Assembly (NCBI GenBank): GCA_002722955.1
Contig: PBMZ01000111.1
Location: 1 to 64,000 of the forward strand
Source of the DNA: Planctomycetaceae bacterium
GTDB lineage: Bacteria; Planctomycetota; Planctomycetia; Planctomycetales; Planctomycetaceae
DNA length: 64,000 nucleotides
Reading direction: 5' to 3'
The notes beneath the pieces are model-generated. The model ran no database searches. It saw only the letters and a program-made list of their open reading frames with translations, and was not told the DNA's origin. The position numbers and the translations under genes are program-made. Shown one piece after another: positions 39,935-51,459 of this stretch. How positions within the stretch are numbered: position 1 is the first letter of the stretch; each line of letters opens with the position of its first letter.

Positions 39935-40226
39935 TCATTCCTAAACTGATATGGCTGAATTCGACATCACGAACGTAAGCCGCGCGCAGCCAATGTTTTT
40001 TCCTGAAGCCGCGTTTACCGTCGAATGCAACAAACCACAACATCACACAAATTGCGTAGAAAGATGGAGTGTTACTTCGACACCAAAGTTCGTTTCAGCG
40101 GCGAATTTTTCGAGCATGCCAGAATCAGCAGCTCTGCGTGCGTTAGCCAACAGCGTCGAAGCAATCGACAGGTCGCATCACATTCAATAGACACGGAATG
40201 CGACGTTGCTTCGAACCGGACTTCCT

Positions 40227-40252
40227 GCCAGCTCGCTTTAAGCTGGCGTTTT
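40227..40252 (+). terminator. Terminator-like hairpin
   Basis: gccagct cgcttta agctggc followed by gtttt. Confidence 0.4.
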
Positions 40253-40528
40253 GAGGGAAGCATCAATGAAGTCTTGCCGCGAGGCAGCCTCTCGGAATTG
40301 TCGTGCGAGTTCAATGTCCGCCGACGATATGTCCTGAAAACAGGAGATACACAGATCCACGCCGTGTTTGTTGAGGCTTAATGGCGAGGCACCCTACCCA
40401 AATTGATTCCCGATTACGAGTCGCTTAGCGGTAGAAAATCAAAAGGTAGCAAAATCGACAACGGATAAAGCGCATATGCGTTAGAAATTCCCTCGTTCAG
40501 GCTTCCATGCCTAAGCGTGTAAAAACGA

Positions 40529-43500
40529 TTACGCCAAGCTCACGTCCAGTGAATCCAGGACGGACTGAGGCAAGGTAAAGGTCTCGTCGATCTCGCCAGG
40601 TTCGGCGATTAGCGTGTCGACGCCGTCTTCTCCGGCGATGGTATCGATGCCGCCTTGACCATTGGCAATGTCGTTGCCGTTGCCGCCCAGCAAGACGTCC
40701 TTGCCGCCGCCGGCGATCAATCGGTCGTCGCCATCGCCGCCGATCAACGTGTCGAAGCCGGACGAACCGATCAGTCGGTCGACTCCGTCTCCGCCGATTA
40801 GGCCATCGTTGCCGCTGCCGCCTTCGAGCGTATCGGCTCCGTCGCCGCCGTCGATTGTGTCGGCTCCGTTGTCTCCGCGGAGTGTATCTTCACCGTCTTC
40901 GCCAAGAATCACGTCGTCGTCATTTTGGCCTCGGATAAAGTCGTCACCGTTGCCGCCACGGATAGTGTCGTTTCCGCTACCGCCGAAGATCGAGTCGTCG
41001 TCGTTTCCGCCTAACAAGCGATCGTCGCCAGCATTGCCGATGACTTTATCTTCGCCGTCATCGCCGGAGACAGTGTCGTTGCCATCGCCGCCGATGACGC
41101 GGTCGTCGAAGTCGCCGCCGGAGACGATGTCGTTTCCGCCGCTTCCGTCGACGGTGTCATTGCCAGCTTCGCCCATGAGAACGTCGTCGTCGCCATCGCC
41201 ATCCAGCATGTCATCGCCATCGCCGCCGAAGATGGTGTCGTTGCCACCGCCGCCGTTGATCATGTCATTTCCGGCGCCACCACTAAGTGTCTCGGCTCCG
41301 CCACCGCCAGTAATCGTGTCATCGCCGGCCTCACCGTTGACGCTGAATCTCACAAAGCCCAAGCCGGCACCGGTGACGTTGATCGTATCGCTGCCGTTGC
41401 CGCCATTGACCGTCAGTTGCAACGGGACGACTCCAGTCAAATCCTGCACAGTGATGGTGTCGGCACCGTTGCCAGCGTTCAAGACGACGTTTGTGATCAA
41501 ATTATCGACGGTGATTACCGAGCCGCCTTGCGAGATTTCCAGCAGCGGGCCGGCACCGCGAACAGTGATGTTGTCCGCGTTGCTCGCACCTCGAATCTCA
41601 AGCGTGTTGAAGCCAACGGGACTGACCACTGTATCGAGACCAGAAATCTCGCCAATGAAGGTGTCGTCGTTGTTGCCACCGAGCAGTTGATCGGATCCCA
41701 ATTGTCCGTTCAACATGTCGTTGCCATTGCCACCATCCAAGGTGTCGTCGCCCGAGCCGCCGAAGATGTTGTCGTCTCCTTCACCGGCGCTGATCGAATC
41801 GTTGCCGCTACCGGCCGCGATGAAGTCATTGCCATCAGTGCCGATGATGGTGTCGTTACCACCACTGCCGTTCAGAGTGTCTCCTTCAGCTTGAATTGTT
41901 TGATTGATACCGACCGCCAAATTCGACGGAGACGGCGCGACATCCGCGAAAGTCAATACGAACGCACCACGTCCTAACGTGCCAAGCACGAGAACGTTGT
42001 CTTGAGCATCATAGGCCATGTCCCAAACTGGTACTGTCGGAACGGTGTCACCACCGAAATCGATCCAAGTTCCTGGCGTTGCTGTGCTCATGCGAGACAC
42101 ACCAGTCCGCCCGCCGACAACGACCGCCGGATCAGCACCAGGAATGAACTCGATCGAGCGAAGGTCGTTATCGGGGATGTTGCCGGTAATGTTCGTCCAA
42201 GTTCCCCCGCCATCAAGCGTTTGGAAGACGCTACCGGCGCTCACGACGTAGGCATTCATAAAGTTAGTTGGGTCGAGCACGATATCTCGCGGCACTCCAC
42301 CTGGGAAGGCCGTCGGAGTTGGTGCTCCGGTTCCGGCAAGCCTCACGAAGACTTCATTGCCCGAGCCAACATACAAGACCTCTTCATTCGGCACGCCGCC
42401 CATGAAGCCGCCGTAAGAAATCGCATCGTCACCCGATCCACTGTTGACGCCGATTCCAGGACCAACTTCCGTCACGGTGTCGCCCATGTCGAGCGACTCG
42501 TATGTTGAGTTGCCACCGCCGATGATTAGCCTTGTTGGATCGACAGCATTCAATTGCACTGGCGTCGAGAACTGTCCAGCGATGGCCGCACCGCCGCCTT
42601 GTACGGCAAGCGCCGGAAATGCTGTGCTTACAACATTGTTGTTGGCGTCGATCACGCGACGTCGAAAGCCACGCAAGAACTGAAAGCTCGAATAGCGTAT
42701 CGATTGTCCCGAAGCGGCAAGCGTGACGTCGTCCACTTGAACGTCACCACCATCGCCGCCGGTGATCTGTCGGAAGCGACCCTCTCCAGCAGCCAGTTGT
42801 TCCAACGTTCCGTTGTCTTGAGTTCCGCCGATAACAATGTTCGAAATCGTGTCATAGTCGATATCGTGGAACTCGGTCACCGACAAGTCGCCCGCGAGCG
42901 AGAACCAGTCGCCCGTGTTGTCCTGCGGGCTTGTACGGCGGAAGATACCACCGTCGTCCACTTCGATGATGTTGCCCAAGGCATCAAAGACCATCTCCCG
43001 AGAGTCCGCGTGCGGCGACGTGCTGTTAGCCGTGCCACCACCGGCGGCTCCCAAGACGTTCGAGTGTGTCATGTGCACAAACTGCGAGCCCAACGGCTGC
43101 GACGCGTCGCCTCGGAACAATCGCCCCGAAAAATCAGTCGCACCGATCGAGTTCGGAAAGCCGCCGGCACCGGGACCGCCGCTACCTTCCGCGGCTGTCG
43201 GTTGCCGGTCACCGCCAAGATAAACCAGGTTGGGATTTGTTGGATCAGCCAGGATCGATGAGTGAATCGAACCTTGACCACCGGCAATCGTTTCCGGAGC
43301 CGAGCCAGCTCCGGGCCCCTTCGCGCGAGGATTGATGCCGACGTTACCGTTCTCATTCGTAACAGGAGTATCCATCTGCACGAAGGTGGCACCGCCGTCC
43401 GATGATCGAAAGACGCCTGCTAACTGACCTTGATTGTTAATCGTCACAAACACGACACCGGCGGCACCGACGGAGATTTCCAGGTTACTGGTGGCACCAG

Positions 43501-46500
43501 TCAGCGTGAGAGCTTCCATTGCGGCGTTACTGATGCGCGTCCACGTAGCCCCCATGTCGTTGGAACGAAAGACACCGTTTGTTCCCGTGCTGAACGCATC
43601 GGCAAATACTACGCCCGTATAGAGCACATTGGGATCATTCGGATCGCCCGCCAAGTCATAAGTCACGCCAAGCGGCAAGCCGCTCGGTCCCGTGCCGTCA
43701 CCGCTGGAAATCTGTGTGAACGTTTGCCCGGCATCAGTACTGCGAAAGATTCCGACGTTGTTGCCGTTGAAGCTGTCAGCGGTGTTCACTGACACGGTGA
43801 TCACACTTCCTCGAGGCGCGACGCCCGAGATATTCGCTCCTGACAAGACACCGCCACCATCCAATGACGTAAAGTTGAAACCATCCGTCGTGCGAAGAAT
43901 GCCCGTTCGAGAACCGCCGAATTGAGCAAACGAGCTAAACCGCCCAACACCAGCCACCAACGTTCGGTGAGTCGGGTCTGTCGGATCGAATTCCAGTGCG
44001 CCGATCGATTGCGACGGTGCGTCGTCCGTCAACGGAATCCAGTTCGGTTCAGCATCAGTCGCGTTCTCGGTTCGCCAAACGCCACCGTTCACACCGCCAA
44101 TGTAAAGAATGTCGGCATTCGTTGGATGAGCATCAACCGTGTGGATTGCACCGATGATTTGGTTATTGGGCAAGATGTTTTCGACCTGACCACCAATGTT
44201 GATGATCGGACCGACTTGATTGAAACCATCATCGTCAACAATTAATGCCTCGCCTTGCGAGTCAACAATCACGGCGTTCGCCGAAGCATTGGACAAGTTC
44301 ACGAACAAGTTCTCATCGGATTCATCCAATGTATCACCCGTAATAAGAACAGTTACCGTCTTTGTGGTAATGCCAGGAGCAAAGGTCAACACACCCATCA
44401 TCGTGCCATAATCCGCTGGCGGAGCACCCGTCAAGCTGCCCACGGCCGAACCATCAGCCGTCGCAAAGTTCACCGTCACCGGCGTCGCCGATGGTGCTGC
44501 TAAGCTGACCGTGAACGTCGCACCAACGGGCGTTGATCCCGAGTTACTCAGATTTGAAACCGTCCCCATTCCCGAGTTGGCGGTCACAATATCCAACAGT
44601 CCATCGAAGTCGTAATCGGCAGTGATCAAGGATGTCGGAGCCAAATCGGTGGGGAACGTCAGCGCGGCCTCGAACGAAGCGTTGCCCATATTTCGCAATA
44701 GCGAGACATCGTTGCTCAGCACATTGGCGGTCAAAACATCTAAGTCGTTGTCATTGTCAATGTCCGCCAAATGAACAGCACTCGGCCCATCACCAACCGC
44801 AAATGTGATCGGCAAACCAAATGTTCCGTCACCATTGCCAAGATGCACGATGACTTCATCGGTGGCTCGACTAACCGTCGCAATGTCCGGATTCAGGTCG
44901 CCGTTCAAGTCACCCACAGCCGAAGCAATCGGCTGCGTGCCACCCGTCAACAGAGGTGTTGTGGTGAAGCTGCCCGTGCCACTATTGAGCAGCACGGTGA
45001 CGTTATTCGTTCCAAAGTTGGTGACGACCAAATCAGTATCACCGTTGTTATCAATGTCCGCCATCGTGACATCTTGAGGATTCGTGCCGACAGCAATTGT
45101 CGTTGGCGCCGCAAAAGTACCTGCACCATTGTTGGCAAGAATCGAAACTGTCGAGTCGACAAAGTCAGCGGTGGCGATATCGAAATCGCCGTCTCCGTCA
45201 AAATCCGCTGAGATCAATGACAACGGCTGCATACCCGTTGCCGGTGTGCTAGCAACCGTCAATCCACCAGCGCCGTCATTCGTCAAGACGGAGACTGTAT
45301 TGTCTCCCGAGTTCGCCACGAGCAAATCAAGATCGTTGTCACCATCGATGTCAGCAGCCGCCAAATCGGACGGTGCCGCGCCAACAGTTACTACTACGGC
45401 AGCTTGAAAAGTCCCGTCGCCATTGCCAAAGAGAATAGAAACCGTATTCGCTGCCGTGTCAGCGGTCGCCAAATCCAAGACGCCATTCTGGTCAAAGTCG
45501 GCATTGATGACGTTGCTAGCGCCAGCGCCAGCAGCAAACGGAGCCGGCGCGCCGAACAATGGTGTCGGCGTGCCACCATCACCTTCAGGGCTAAAAGTGA
45601 TATCGTTGATCGAGATCAAGGAGAAACGCTGGCTATCAATGTCACCACTTTGCAGCAAGTCATTGCCCTCGCCACCATCCAACGAGTCCGTGCCGCCGCC
45701 GCCTTGCAGAGTGTCGTTGCCAGATTGTCCCTTAATAGTGTCGTCGCCAACACCGATCGTCGTCGGATCAGAGCTGTCACCGAACATAGTGTCGTTGCCG
45801 GAGCCACCAAACATGCGGTCGTTGCCATCATCACCGACAAGCAAATCGTTCCCGCTACTGCCTGAGATAAAGTCGTTGCCATCACCGCCACGAACTTCAT
45901 CGTCACCAGAATTCGCCAGCAAGCTATCGTCACCATCTCCGCCATTTACCGTGTCATTGTTGACACCAGCGTCGATTGTATCATCGCCATCGCCACCATT
46001 GATGACGTCGTTGCCGCTCTTGCCGTTGATCACGTCGGCGTCATCACCACCATCCAATTGGTCGTTGCCCGAGTTGCCGGCAATCGTATCCATCCCCGCG
46101 CCGTCATCGATGTTGTCGTTTCCACTACCGCCAACAATATTGTCCGCGCCATCGTCGCCAGTCACGATGTCGTCACTGGCACCGCCATCGATGATGTCGT
46201 CGCCTTCGTCACCGGAGATGTTGTCAATGCCGTCACCACCACTAATGTTGTCGTTGCCAAGACCTCCCGTGATTTGGTCGTCACCATCTCCACCATCGAT
46301 CGTGTCAGCGCCATCAAGACTGATGACGATGTCATTGCCATCACCGGCATCAACCGTACTAGCAAAATCGGTAGTCAAGGTGATCGAGTCATCGCCATCA
46401 CCGCCTTCAACCAGAATCGATAGTCCGTTCGGATTGTCGTACGCCGTCGAGAGTACACCGCCAACGCTAATCGTGTTAGCGCCATCGCCACCACGAACGA

Positions 46501-46861
46501 TCAGTGATTGGACGCTCGTCGCATCGATCGTACCCAACGAAGCCAGCGAGCTACCGTTGACAATAACCTCAACAAGCCCACCGTTGTCTTGAATCAAAAT
46601 ACTATCGTCGGCATCAGATTCAACGGTCAATTCCGTACCAACCAACAGAGCAGACACCGATAACAGTGACCGGTCTTCGAGCATTTCAATCACTTGACTA
46701 AACGGAGTGCGGTGCTTACGACGTCTCACCGATGATCCTGCAGCGTTTGAAAGGCCGGCTTTGTTCGATCGAAGACGAAGGCGAAGAGTGTCAAGCCACG
46801 AATTGATGTGCATGTTGATTTCCAACTTGAGTGGGAGGCTGTGTTGGCACCACGTGCGCAC
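40529..46861 (-). CDS. Giant secreted multidomain protein: LEPR-XLL-like leader, RTX/Ca-binding repeats, FG-GAP/VCBS repeats, Calx-beta, BNR/sortilin-like propeller, RTX repeats
   Basis: 'FSQVIEMLEDRSLLSV'; many GGDGDD/GGxGND repeats; 'DLNGDLNPDIATVSRATDEVIVHLGNGDGTF' repeats; 'FTVSLAAPSATPVTVNFATADGSA' Calx-beta; 'GVWRTENATDAEPNWIPLTDDAPSQSIGALEFDPTDP' propeller. Confidence 0.88.
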   Translation of the reverse strand: MRTWCQHSLPLKLEINMHINSWLDTLRLRLRSNKAGLSNAAGSSVRRRKHRTPFSQVIEMLEDRSLLSVSALLVGTELTVESDADDSILIQDNGGLVEVIVNGSSLASLGTIDATSVQSLIVRGGDGANTISVGGVLSTAYDNPNGLSILVEGGDGDDSITLTTDFASTVDAGDGNDIVISLDGADTIDGGDGDDQITGGLGNDNISGGDGIDNISGDEGDDIIDGGASDDIVTGDDGADNIVGGSGNDNIDDGAGMDTIAGNSGNDQLDGGDDADVINGKSGNDVINGGDGDDTIDAGVNNDTVNGGDGDDSLLANSGDDEVRGGDGNDFISGSSGNDLLVGDDGNDRMFGGSGNDTMFGDSSDPTTIGVGDDTIKGQSGNDTLQGGGGTDSLDGGEGNDLLQSGDIDSQRFSLISINDITFSPEGDGGTPTPLFGAPAPFAAGAGASNVINADFDQNGVLDLATADTAANTVSILFGNGDGTFQAAVVVTVGAAPSDLAAADIDGDNDLDLLVANSGDNTVSVLTNDGAGGLTVASTPATGMQPLSLISADFDGDGDFDIATADFVDSTVSILANNGAGTFAAPTTIAVGTNPQDVTMADIDNNGDTDLVVTNFGTNNVTVLLNSGTGSFTTTPLLTGGTQPIASAVGDLNGDLNPDIATVSRATDEVIVHLGNGDGTFGLPITFAVGDGPSAVHLADIDNDNDLDVLTANVLSNDVSLLRNMGNASFEAALTFPTDLAPTSLITADYDFDGLLDIVTANSGMGTVSNLSNSGSTPVGATFTVSLAAPSATPVTVNFATADGSAVGSLTGAPPADYGTMMGVLTFAPGITTKTVTVLITGDTLDESDENLFVNLSNASANAVIVDSQGEALIVDDDGFNQVGPIINIGGQVENILPNNQIIGAIHTVDAHPTNADILYIGGVNGGVWRTENATDAEPNWIPLTDDAPSQSIGALEFDPTDPTHRTLVAGVGRFSSFAQFGGSRTGILRTTDGFNFTSLDGGGVLSGANISGVAPRGSVITVSVNTADSFNGNNVGIFRSTDAGQTFTQISSGDGTGPSGLPLGVTYDLAGDPNDPNVLYTGVVFADAFSTGTNGVFRSNDMGATWTRISNAAMEALTLTGATSNLEISVGAAGVVFVTINNQGQLAGVFRSSDGGATFVQMDTPVTNENGNVGINPRAKGPGAGSAPETIAGGQGSIHSSILADPTNPNLVYLGGDRQPTAAEGSGGPGAGGFPNSIGATDFSGRLFRGDASQPLGSQFVHMTHSNVLGAAGGGTANSTSPHADSREMVFDALGNIIEVDDGGIFRRTSPQDNTGDWFSLAGDLSVTEFHDIDYDTISNIVIGGTQDNGTLEQLAAGEGRFRQITGGDGGDVQVDDVTLAASGQSIRYSSFQFLRGFRRRVIDANNNVVSTAFPALAVQGGGAAIAGQFSTPVQLNAVDPTRLIIGGGNSTYESLDMGDTVTEVGPGIGVNSGSGDDAISYGGFMGGVPNEEVLYVGSGNEVFVRLAGTGAPTPTAFPGGVPRDIVLDPTNFMNAYVVSAGSVFQTLDGGGTWTNITGNIPDNDLRSIEFIPGADPAVVVGGRTGVSRMSTATPGTWIDFGGDTVPTVPVWDMAYDAQDNVLVLGTLGRGAFVLTFADVAPSPSNLAVGINQTIQAEGDTLNGSGGNDTIIGTDGNDFIAAGSGNDSISAGEGDDNIFGGSGDDTLDGGNGNDMLNGQLGSDQLLGGNNDDTFIGEISGLDTVVSPVGFNTLEIRGASNADNITVRGAGPLLEISQGGSVITVDNLITNVVLNAGNGADTITVQDLTGVVPLQLTVNGGNGSDTINVTGAGLGFVRFSVNGEAGDDTITGGGGAETLSGGAGNDMINGGGGNDTIFGGDGDDMLDGDGDDDVLMGEAGNDTVDGSGGNDIVSGGDFDDRVIGGDGNDTVSGDDGEDKVIGNAGDDRLLGGNDDDSIFGGSGNDTIRGGNGDDFIRGQNDDDVILGEDGEDTLRGDNGADTIDGGDGADTLEGGSGNDGLIGGDGVDRLIGSSGFDTLIGGDGDDRLIAGGGKDVLLGGNGNDIANGQGGIDTIAGEDGVDTLIAEPGEIDETFTLPQSVLDSLDVSLA

Positions 46862-47273
46862 GTTGCGCTGTCATTTAGGTCAAGTGCCCGCATCGACGCC
46901 GAAGTTGGTTAGGCATCGAAGAGGCAAGCAACCAATGGTTGCGCGGAATCCGCGCACGCAGATGGTTGGAAAGAGTCCGTAAGAGCAAATCACGGGCTTG
47001 ATAAGCGACAAATGCGCGCGCTCCAGATTCTTAGCGCTGGCCAAGTTCCATATTTGTCGCCAGTAACGGTTAGAGGGTCATTTGCGTAAGACAAATGCCG
47101 CAGCGGACGGATCAAGTGCCCGAAAACCACCTGCTGAAATCACGCATTAATGATGTCTCCAGTCAACACGATGTGCCCAGCAAACAACAGCGTTGCTCTT
47201 AGGGAACGCGCAAGCGTCCATGAGACACGGTCCGAAGAACGAATAATCCCAGCAGCCAACGAGTATCAAACAA

Positions 47274-48041
47274 TCACTGGTTCTTGGGCGTCGGCGCTTC
47301 TGGCTGCGTGTTAATCGAGCGTTTCCTAAACAGTTCCAGAATCCCGTACTTTCCAATCAAGTACAGAATCTTGGTCCCAGCCTTCAAAGTTCCCAGCACT
47401 GTCCAGCTAATCTTGCTCACACCAACACGGCGGCGATAGTGGACGGGAACTTCTCGAACTCTCAGCCCCTGCTGCACGACCCTGATCTGCATTTCGACCG
47501 TCCATCCAAAGTTTGTGTCGCTCATTCCCAATGACTTGAGAGCTTCGATCTCGATGGCGCGAAACGGACCGAGATCCGTGTACTCGGCCTTCCACAAAAG
47601 CCGCATCAACCAGCAAGCCAGCGCGTTCCCAAACACACTTTGAGGCGGCATCGCCCCGCTCTCTCGATGGCCTCGCAAGCGAGTTCCCAACACGAAGTCC
47701 GCTTCGCCTTCGAAGATTGGCTCGACAATTGACGGCAACTCGTCCGGGTGATCACTGAAGTCCGCATCGACAAAGGCAACAATCTCTGGCGCTGCCGTCT
47801 CCTCATTCCAAACTTCTTCGAGACCCCGCAAGCAAGCCGCCCCGTAACCTCGGCGGGGTTCGGAGACAACATCGGCGCCGTGTCGCTTTGCGATCGCCGC
47901 CGTCGCGTCACTCGATCCATTGTCGACCACGATGACTCGCCCCACTGGCGGTAAGTGCCCCAACACCAAACCGATCGACGATTCTTCATCCAATGCCGGA
48001 ATGATGACCCACACATTGGAAAGCACGCTCCTTGCGTTCAT
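47274..48041 (-). CDS. Glycosyltransferase family 2 (dolichyl-phosphate mannosyltransferase-like)
   Basis: 'VWVIIPALDEESSIGLVLGHLP', 'VIVVDNGSSDATAAIAKRHGADVVSEPRRGYGAACLRGLE', 'FVDADFSDHPDELP', 'LGPFRAIEIEALKSLGM'. Confidence 0.88.
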   Translation of the reverse strand: MNARSVLSNVWVIIPALDEESSIGLVLGHLPPVGRVIVVDNGSSDATAAIAKRHGADVVSEPRRGYGAACLRGLEEVWNEETAAPEIVAFVDADFSDHPDELPSIVEPIFEGEADFVLGTRLRGHRESGAMPPQSVFGNALACWLMRLLWKAEYTDLGPFRAIEIEALKSLGMSDTNFGWTVEMQIRVVQQGLRVREVPVHYRRRVGVSKISWTVLGTLKAGTKILYLIGKYGILELFRKRSINTQPEAPTPKNQ

Positions 48042-48392
48042 CAGGTCACCTCCAATCACCTTCTTGACCCAAAACCATACAAATACCGGCGAAAGTGCCC
48101 TGACAGGTGGGCAACTGCTCCGATCAGTCAAAGTTTACAGATCACGAAGACCTTGCGGGGAAAAACAATCGTTGCGCTTCCAACGATCCTACCGAATCCC
48201 TGTTTATCACGATCATGATTCATTGGAAGTTCTCGCGCATTGTGGCGGGCATTTGGACGATATGGCGTATACGTCCTGTTCTGCCATGCGCGGGACCGGT
48301 CCGATTGCGTACATCGCAAGTGATTCGTGAGCCGTCATTTTGGTCTCGCGACGCTTGCCGTTCAATTCTTGTTGCTCGCCACGGATGAAACG

Positions 48393-51300
48393 ATGCGACT
48401 GAACGACTGGCTCAGACTTCTCAAAAACAACTTCAAGCTTTCCAGTTCAAGACGCGGCCAGCGGCCACGAACCGCCATCGAGCGTCTCGAAGACCGCAGT
48501 TTGCTTGCCGAGCTTAGCGTTTGCTTGGAGCACCGAAGGCGACAACTTGCCCAACGGAGCACTTCCGAGCTTCCTGTCGAACGAACTAGGGATCATTTCA
48601 GTCAACGATGAAGTGGGTACGGTGACAACAAATTCCGGTGTGGATGTCGCGCCATCGTTTAACAATGAATATGCACTCTCGGCATTGACCGACACGACGC
48701 TGACTGCGGCAATCGATGCCACCACGACAACAATTCCAGTCGCATCCGTTGCGGCGTTCACACAATTGAATGCCCAAGGGCAAGTGGGCGACTTCAACAT
48801 CCAGATCGAAGGCGAAGTCCTAACGGTAGTGTCTGTCGACGCCAATCTGAATACGTTGACTGTCGCCGCTAGAGCAGATGGCGTTCCACACGCTGCGGGT
48901 GTCAATGTTCTCGATCTTTCTCGAGTCATTCGGGCCAAAACCGATGCAGGCGATGGAGGCCGCATCATTCGCGATTCGATCTCGACGTTTAACGCACCGG
49001 TGGACTTTGCGAATCAGGAACGAGTTGGCTTTTATTTGATTCGCAACTCGACCACTTCCAACTTAATCGGCGAGGCACCCGACCCATTCGCGTCTGGATC
49101 GCTGAGTGTGGAATCTAATCCGACGAACCTTCCGCACACGCGCGATCTCGATTTCGACGGTGTGGATGATGGCGTTGACGGAATCATAACCCAACAGAAC
49201 GAAACTGCGGTCTTGTTCCGAGATCGGGCATTGGCGTTCTTCTCGTTCGTGAACGCGAACCCCGATGGCGGGTATCTGGGCAACCCGGCGAAACATCACA
49301 TTCGCACGGAGTTGGCGCGGGCCGATCATCGATCCGACGCCATCGACGATCGCAACGACACCGGTGACTTTACTGGTGAGATCATCGTGTACTTCGAGGA
49401 CTCGTTTGCTCCAAACAACAGCGTCAGTGGTGACGGGCCAGGACTTGGTTCGAGTGACTTCGATCAAGGCATTCGCGATGGCGAGGACGCGATCATTCGG
49501 ATGTTTGATCCGTTTGTGCAACCGGTTATCTCCGCAGCCAGCCAACACCAAGCCGTGCAGATGAGCACTTTTGATGCTGCAACCGGGCTGCTTGCCATCA
49601 ATTCAGACGCCGCAAATGTTTCGGTCAGCGCCGCCGGGGGCAACGTTCAAGTCGTCATCGATGGCATGGTCGATTCGAACTTGGGCACGGTCGCGGCAAA
49701 TCTTGTCCAACGCATTGTCATCGCCGGTGGTCGTAGCGCTAACAACATTGATTTGTCGATGGTAACAGCGGCGGACTTCACGAATCTGACCGACATTCAA
49801 TCCAACGGCTACGGTGGCGACGACACCTTGATCGGTAGCCCGCTCAACGATTCGCTCTTTGGCGGCGACGGCAACGACTCAATTGTTGGTGGCGGTGGCG
49901 ACGACGTGCTCGAGGGAGCCGACGGCAATGATCAACTGCAAGGCAACGCTGGCAACGACACCCTGAATGGCGGCGATGGCAGCGACACGCTCCAAGGAGG
50001 CTCGGACAACGATGTCTTGAACGGCGGTGAAGGTGACGACACCGTCTGCGGCCAGCTTGGTGATGATCAACTCACCGGCGGCAACGGCGACGATCGAATT
50101 GAAGGTGAAGGTGGCAACGATACGCTAACCGAATCTGCCGATGCGAACTTCACGTTAACGGACGCTCAATTGACGGGAGTCGGCACAGATACCCTGGTCG
50201 ATGTTCCTGAGAACGTCGTGCTCACGGGTGGAGCATCGGCGAACCAACTGGACGCATCCGCTTCGTCAACCAATGTCACGTTGAACGGCGGATTATCGAA
50301 CGACACGCTAATTGGTGGCAGCGCTGCTGACGTCCTGAATGGCGATGAGGGCAACGATTCGCTCGACGGTGGACCTGGCAATGATACGCTCAACGGAGGC
50401 ACTGGGTTCGATCGATTGCAGGGTAACGGCGGCGCTGACGAACTAGACGGTGGCGCTGACACTGATCGCGTTGTCGAGATCGGCGATGTGGACTTCACGT
50501 TGGCCGACGCACAAATGATGGGCAACAGCAATGACTCGTTGGCAAATGTTGAGCAAGCAGAAATCACCGGCGGCGCATCAGCAAATACAATCGATGTGTC
50601 TGGATTTAGCGGCTCGACTGAGATCAGTGGTTTAGCCGGGAACGACACCATTCTTGGCGGAAGTGGCGTGGATCAAATCGATGGCGGCAGCGGCGATGAT
50701 TCGATCGACGGCAACACAGGCAACGATGTGATCGACGGTGGTAGCGAGAATGACATCGTCGATGGCGGTGCAGGGGCGGACCAGATCAATGGTTCCAGCG
50801 GTGACGACCAAATCAGCGGTGGAACAGAAGCCGACAACATCACTGGCGGCGATGGAAACGACATCGTCAACGGCAACGATGGCGATGACACCCTCGACGG
50901 TGGCAACGGCAACGACACAGTTGATGGAGGTGCAGGAAACGACACGATCGTAGGAGGACAGGGCGACGACAGTCTCCTCGGTCAGTTCGGCGACGATCAG
51001 CTGACTGGCGGGGCGGGTGACGATGAGATTCAGGGCAATGGCGGCAACAACACATTGGTTGAAACAGCCGATTTTGACTTTGCGTTGGCTCCTAATCAGT
51101 TGACCGGAAACGGCACAGATACCCTATCGGATATTCAACAAGCTCAACTTACCGGCGGCCCATCCAACAACACGATCGATGCATCAGCGTTTACTGGGTC
51201 AACAACTCTTCTTGGTTTAGGCGGGAATGATACGATTCTCGGCGGCAGCAATAACGACAACATTCAGGGTGGTGACGGCGATGATTCGCTGAATGGCAAT

Positions 51301-51438
51301 GATGGCGACGATTCGTTAAACGGCGACGCTGGCGAAGACACCGTGCTCGGAGGACTCGGCAGCGACACTGTTAGGGGCGGGCCCGATAGTGATATCGTCG
51401 TTGGCGGTGGGGGCGGAACTGATATCGTAATTCAATGA
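48393..51438 (+). CDS. Secreted RTX-repeat protein with LEPR-XLL-like leader; N-terminal leader frameshifted from body near 48510
   Basis: Frame 0 'MRLNDWLRLLKNN...TAIERLEDRSLLA' and frame 1 'SLAFAWSTEGDNLPNGALPSFLSNELG...' joined if one C is removed; many GGDGNDS repeats. Confidence 0.8.
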
Positions 51439-51459
51439 TCCGTCTTCTGTTCTTCGTGG

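Noticed and set aside
40662-41690. Plus-strand 342-aa Pro/Ser-rich ORF ('SLPLPPSKTSLPPPAINRSS...')
   Set aside because: Antisense shadow of the GDG/GND-repeat coding sequence of the giant minus-strand gene; the composition is an artefact of repeat codons.
45423-46592. Plus-strand 389-aa ORF ('SLPSPPSNESVPPPPC...')
   Set aside because: Same reason: an open antisense frame over RTX repeats with no recognisable domain.
50166-50945. Minus-strand ORFs opposite the second RTX gene
   Set aside because: Antisense shadow ORFs of GGxGND repeats.
49800-51430. Regularly spaced short DNA repeats that might suggest a CRISPR array
   Set aside because: The periodicity is 27-nt protein-coding (nonapeptide RTX) repetition with variable sequence; no constant repeat with unique spacers. 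No CRISPR array was seen in the window.
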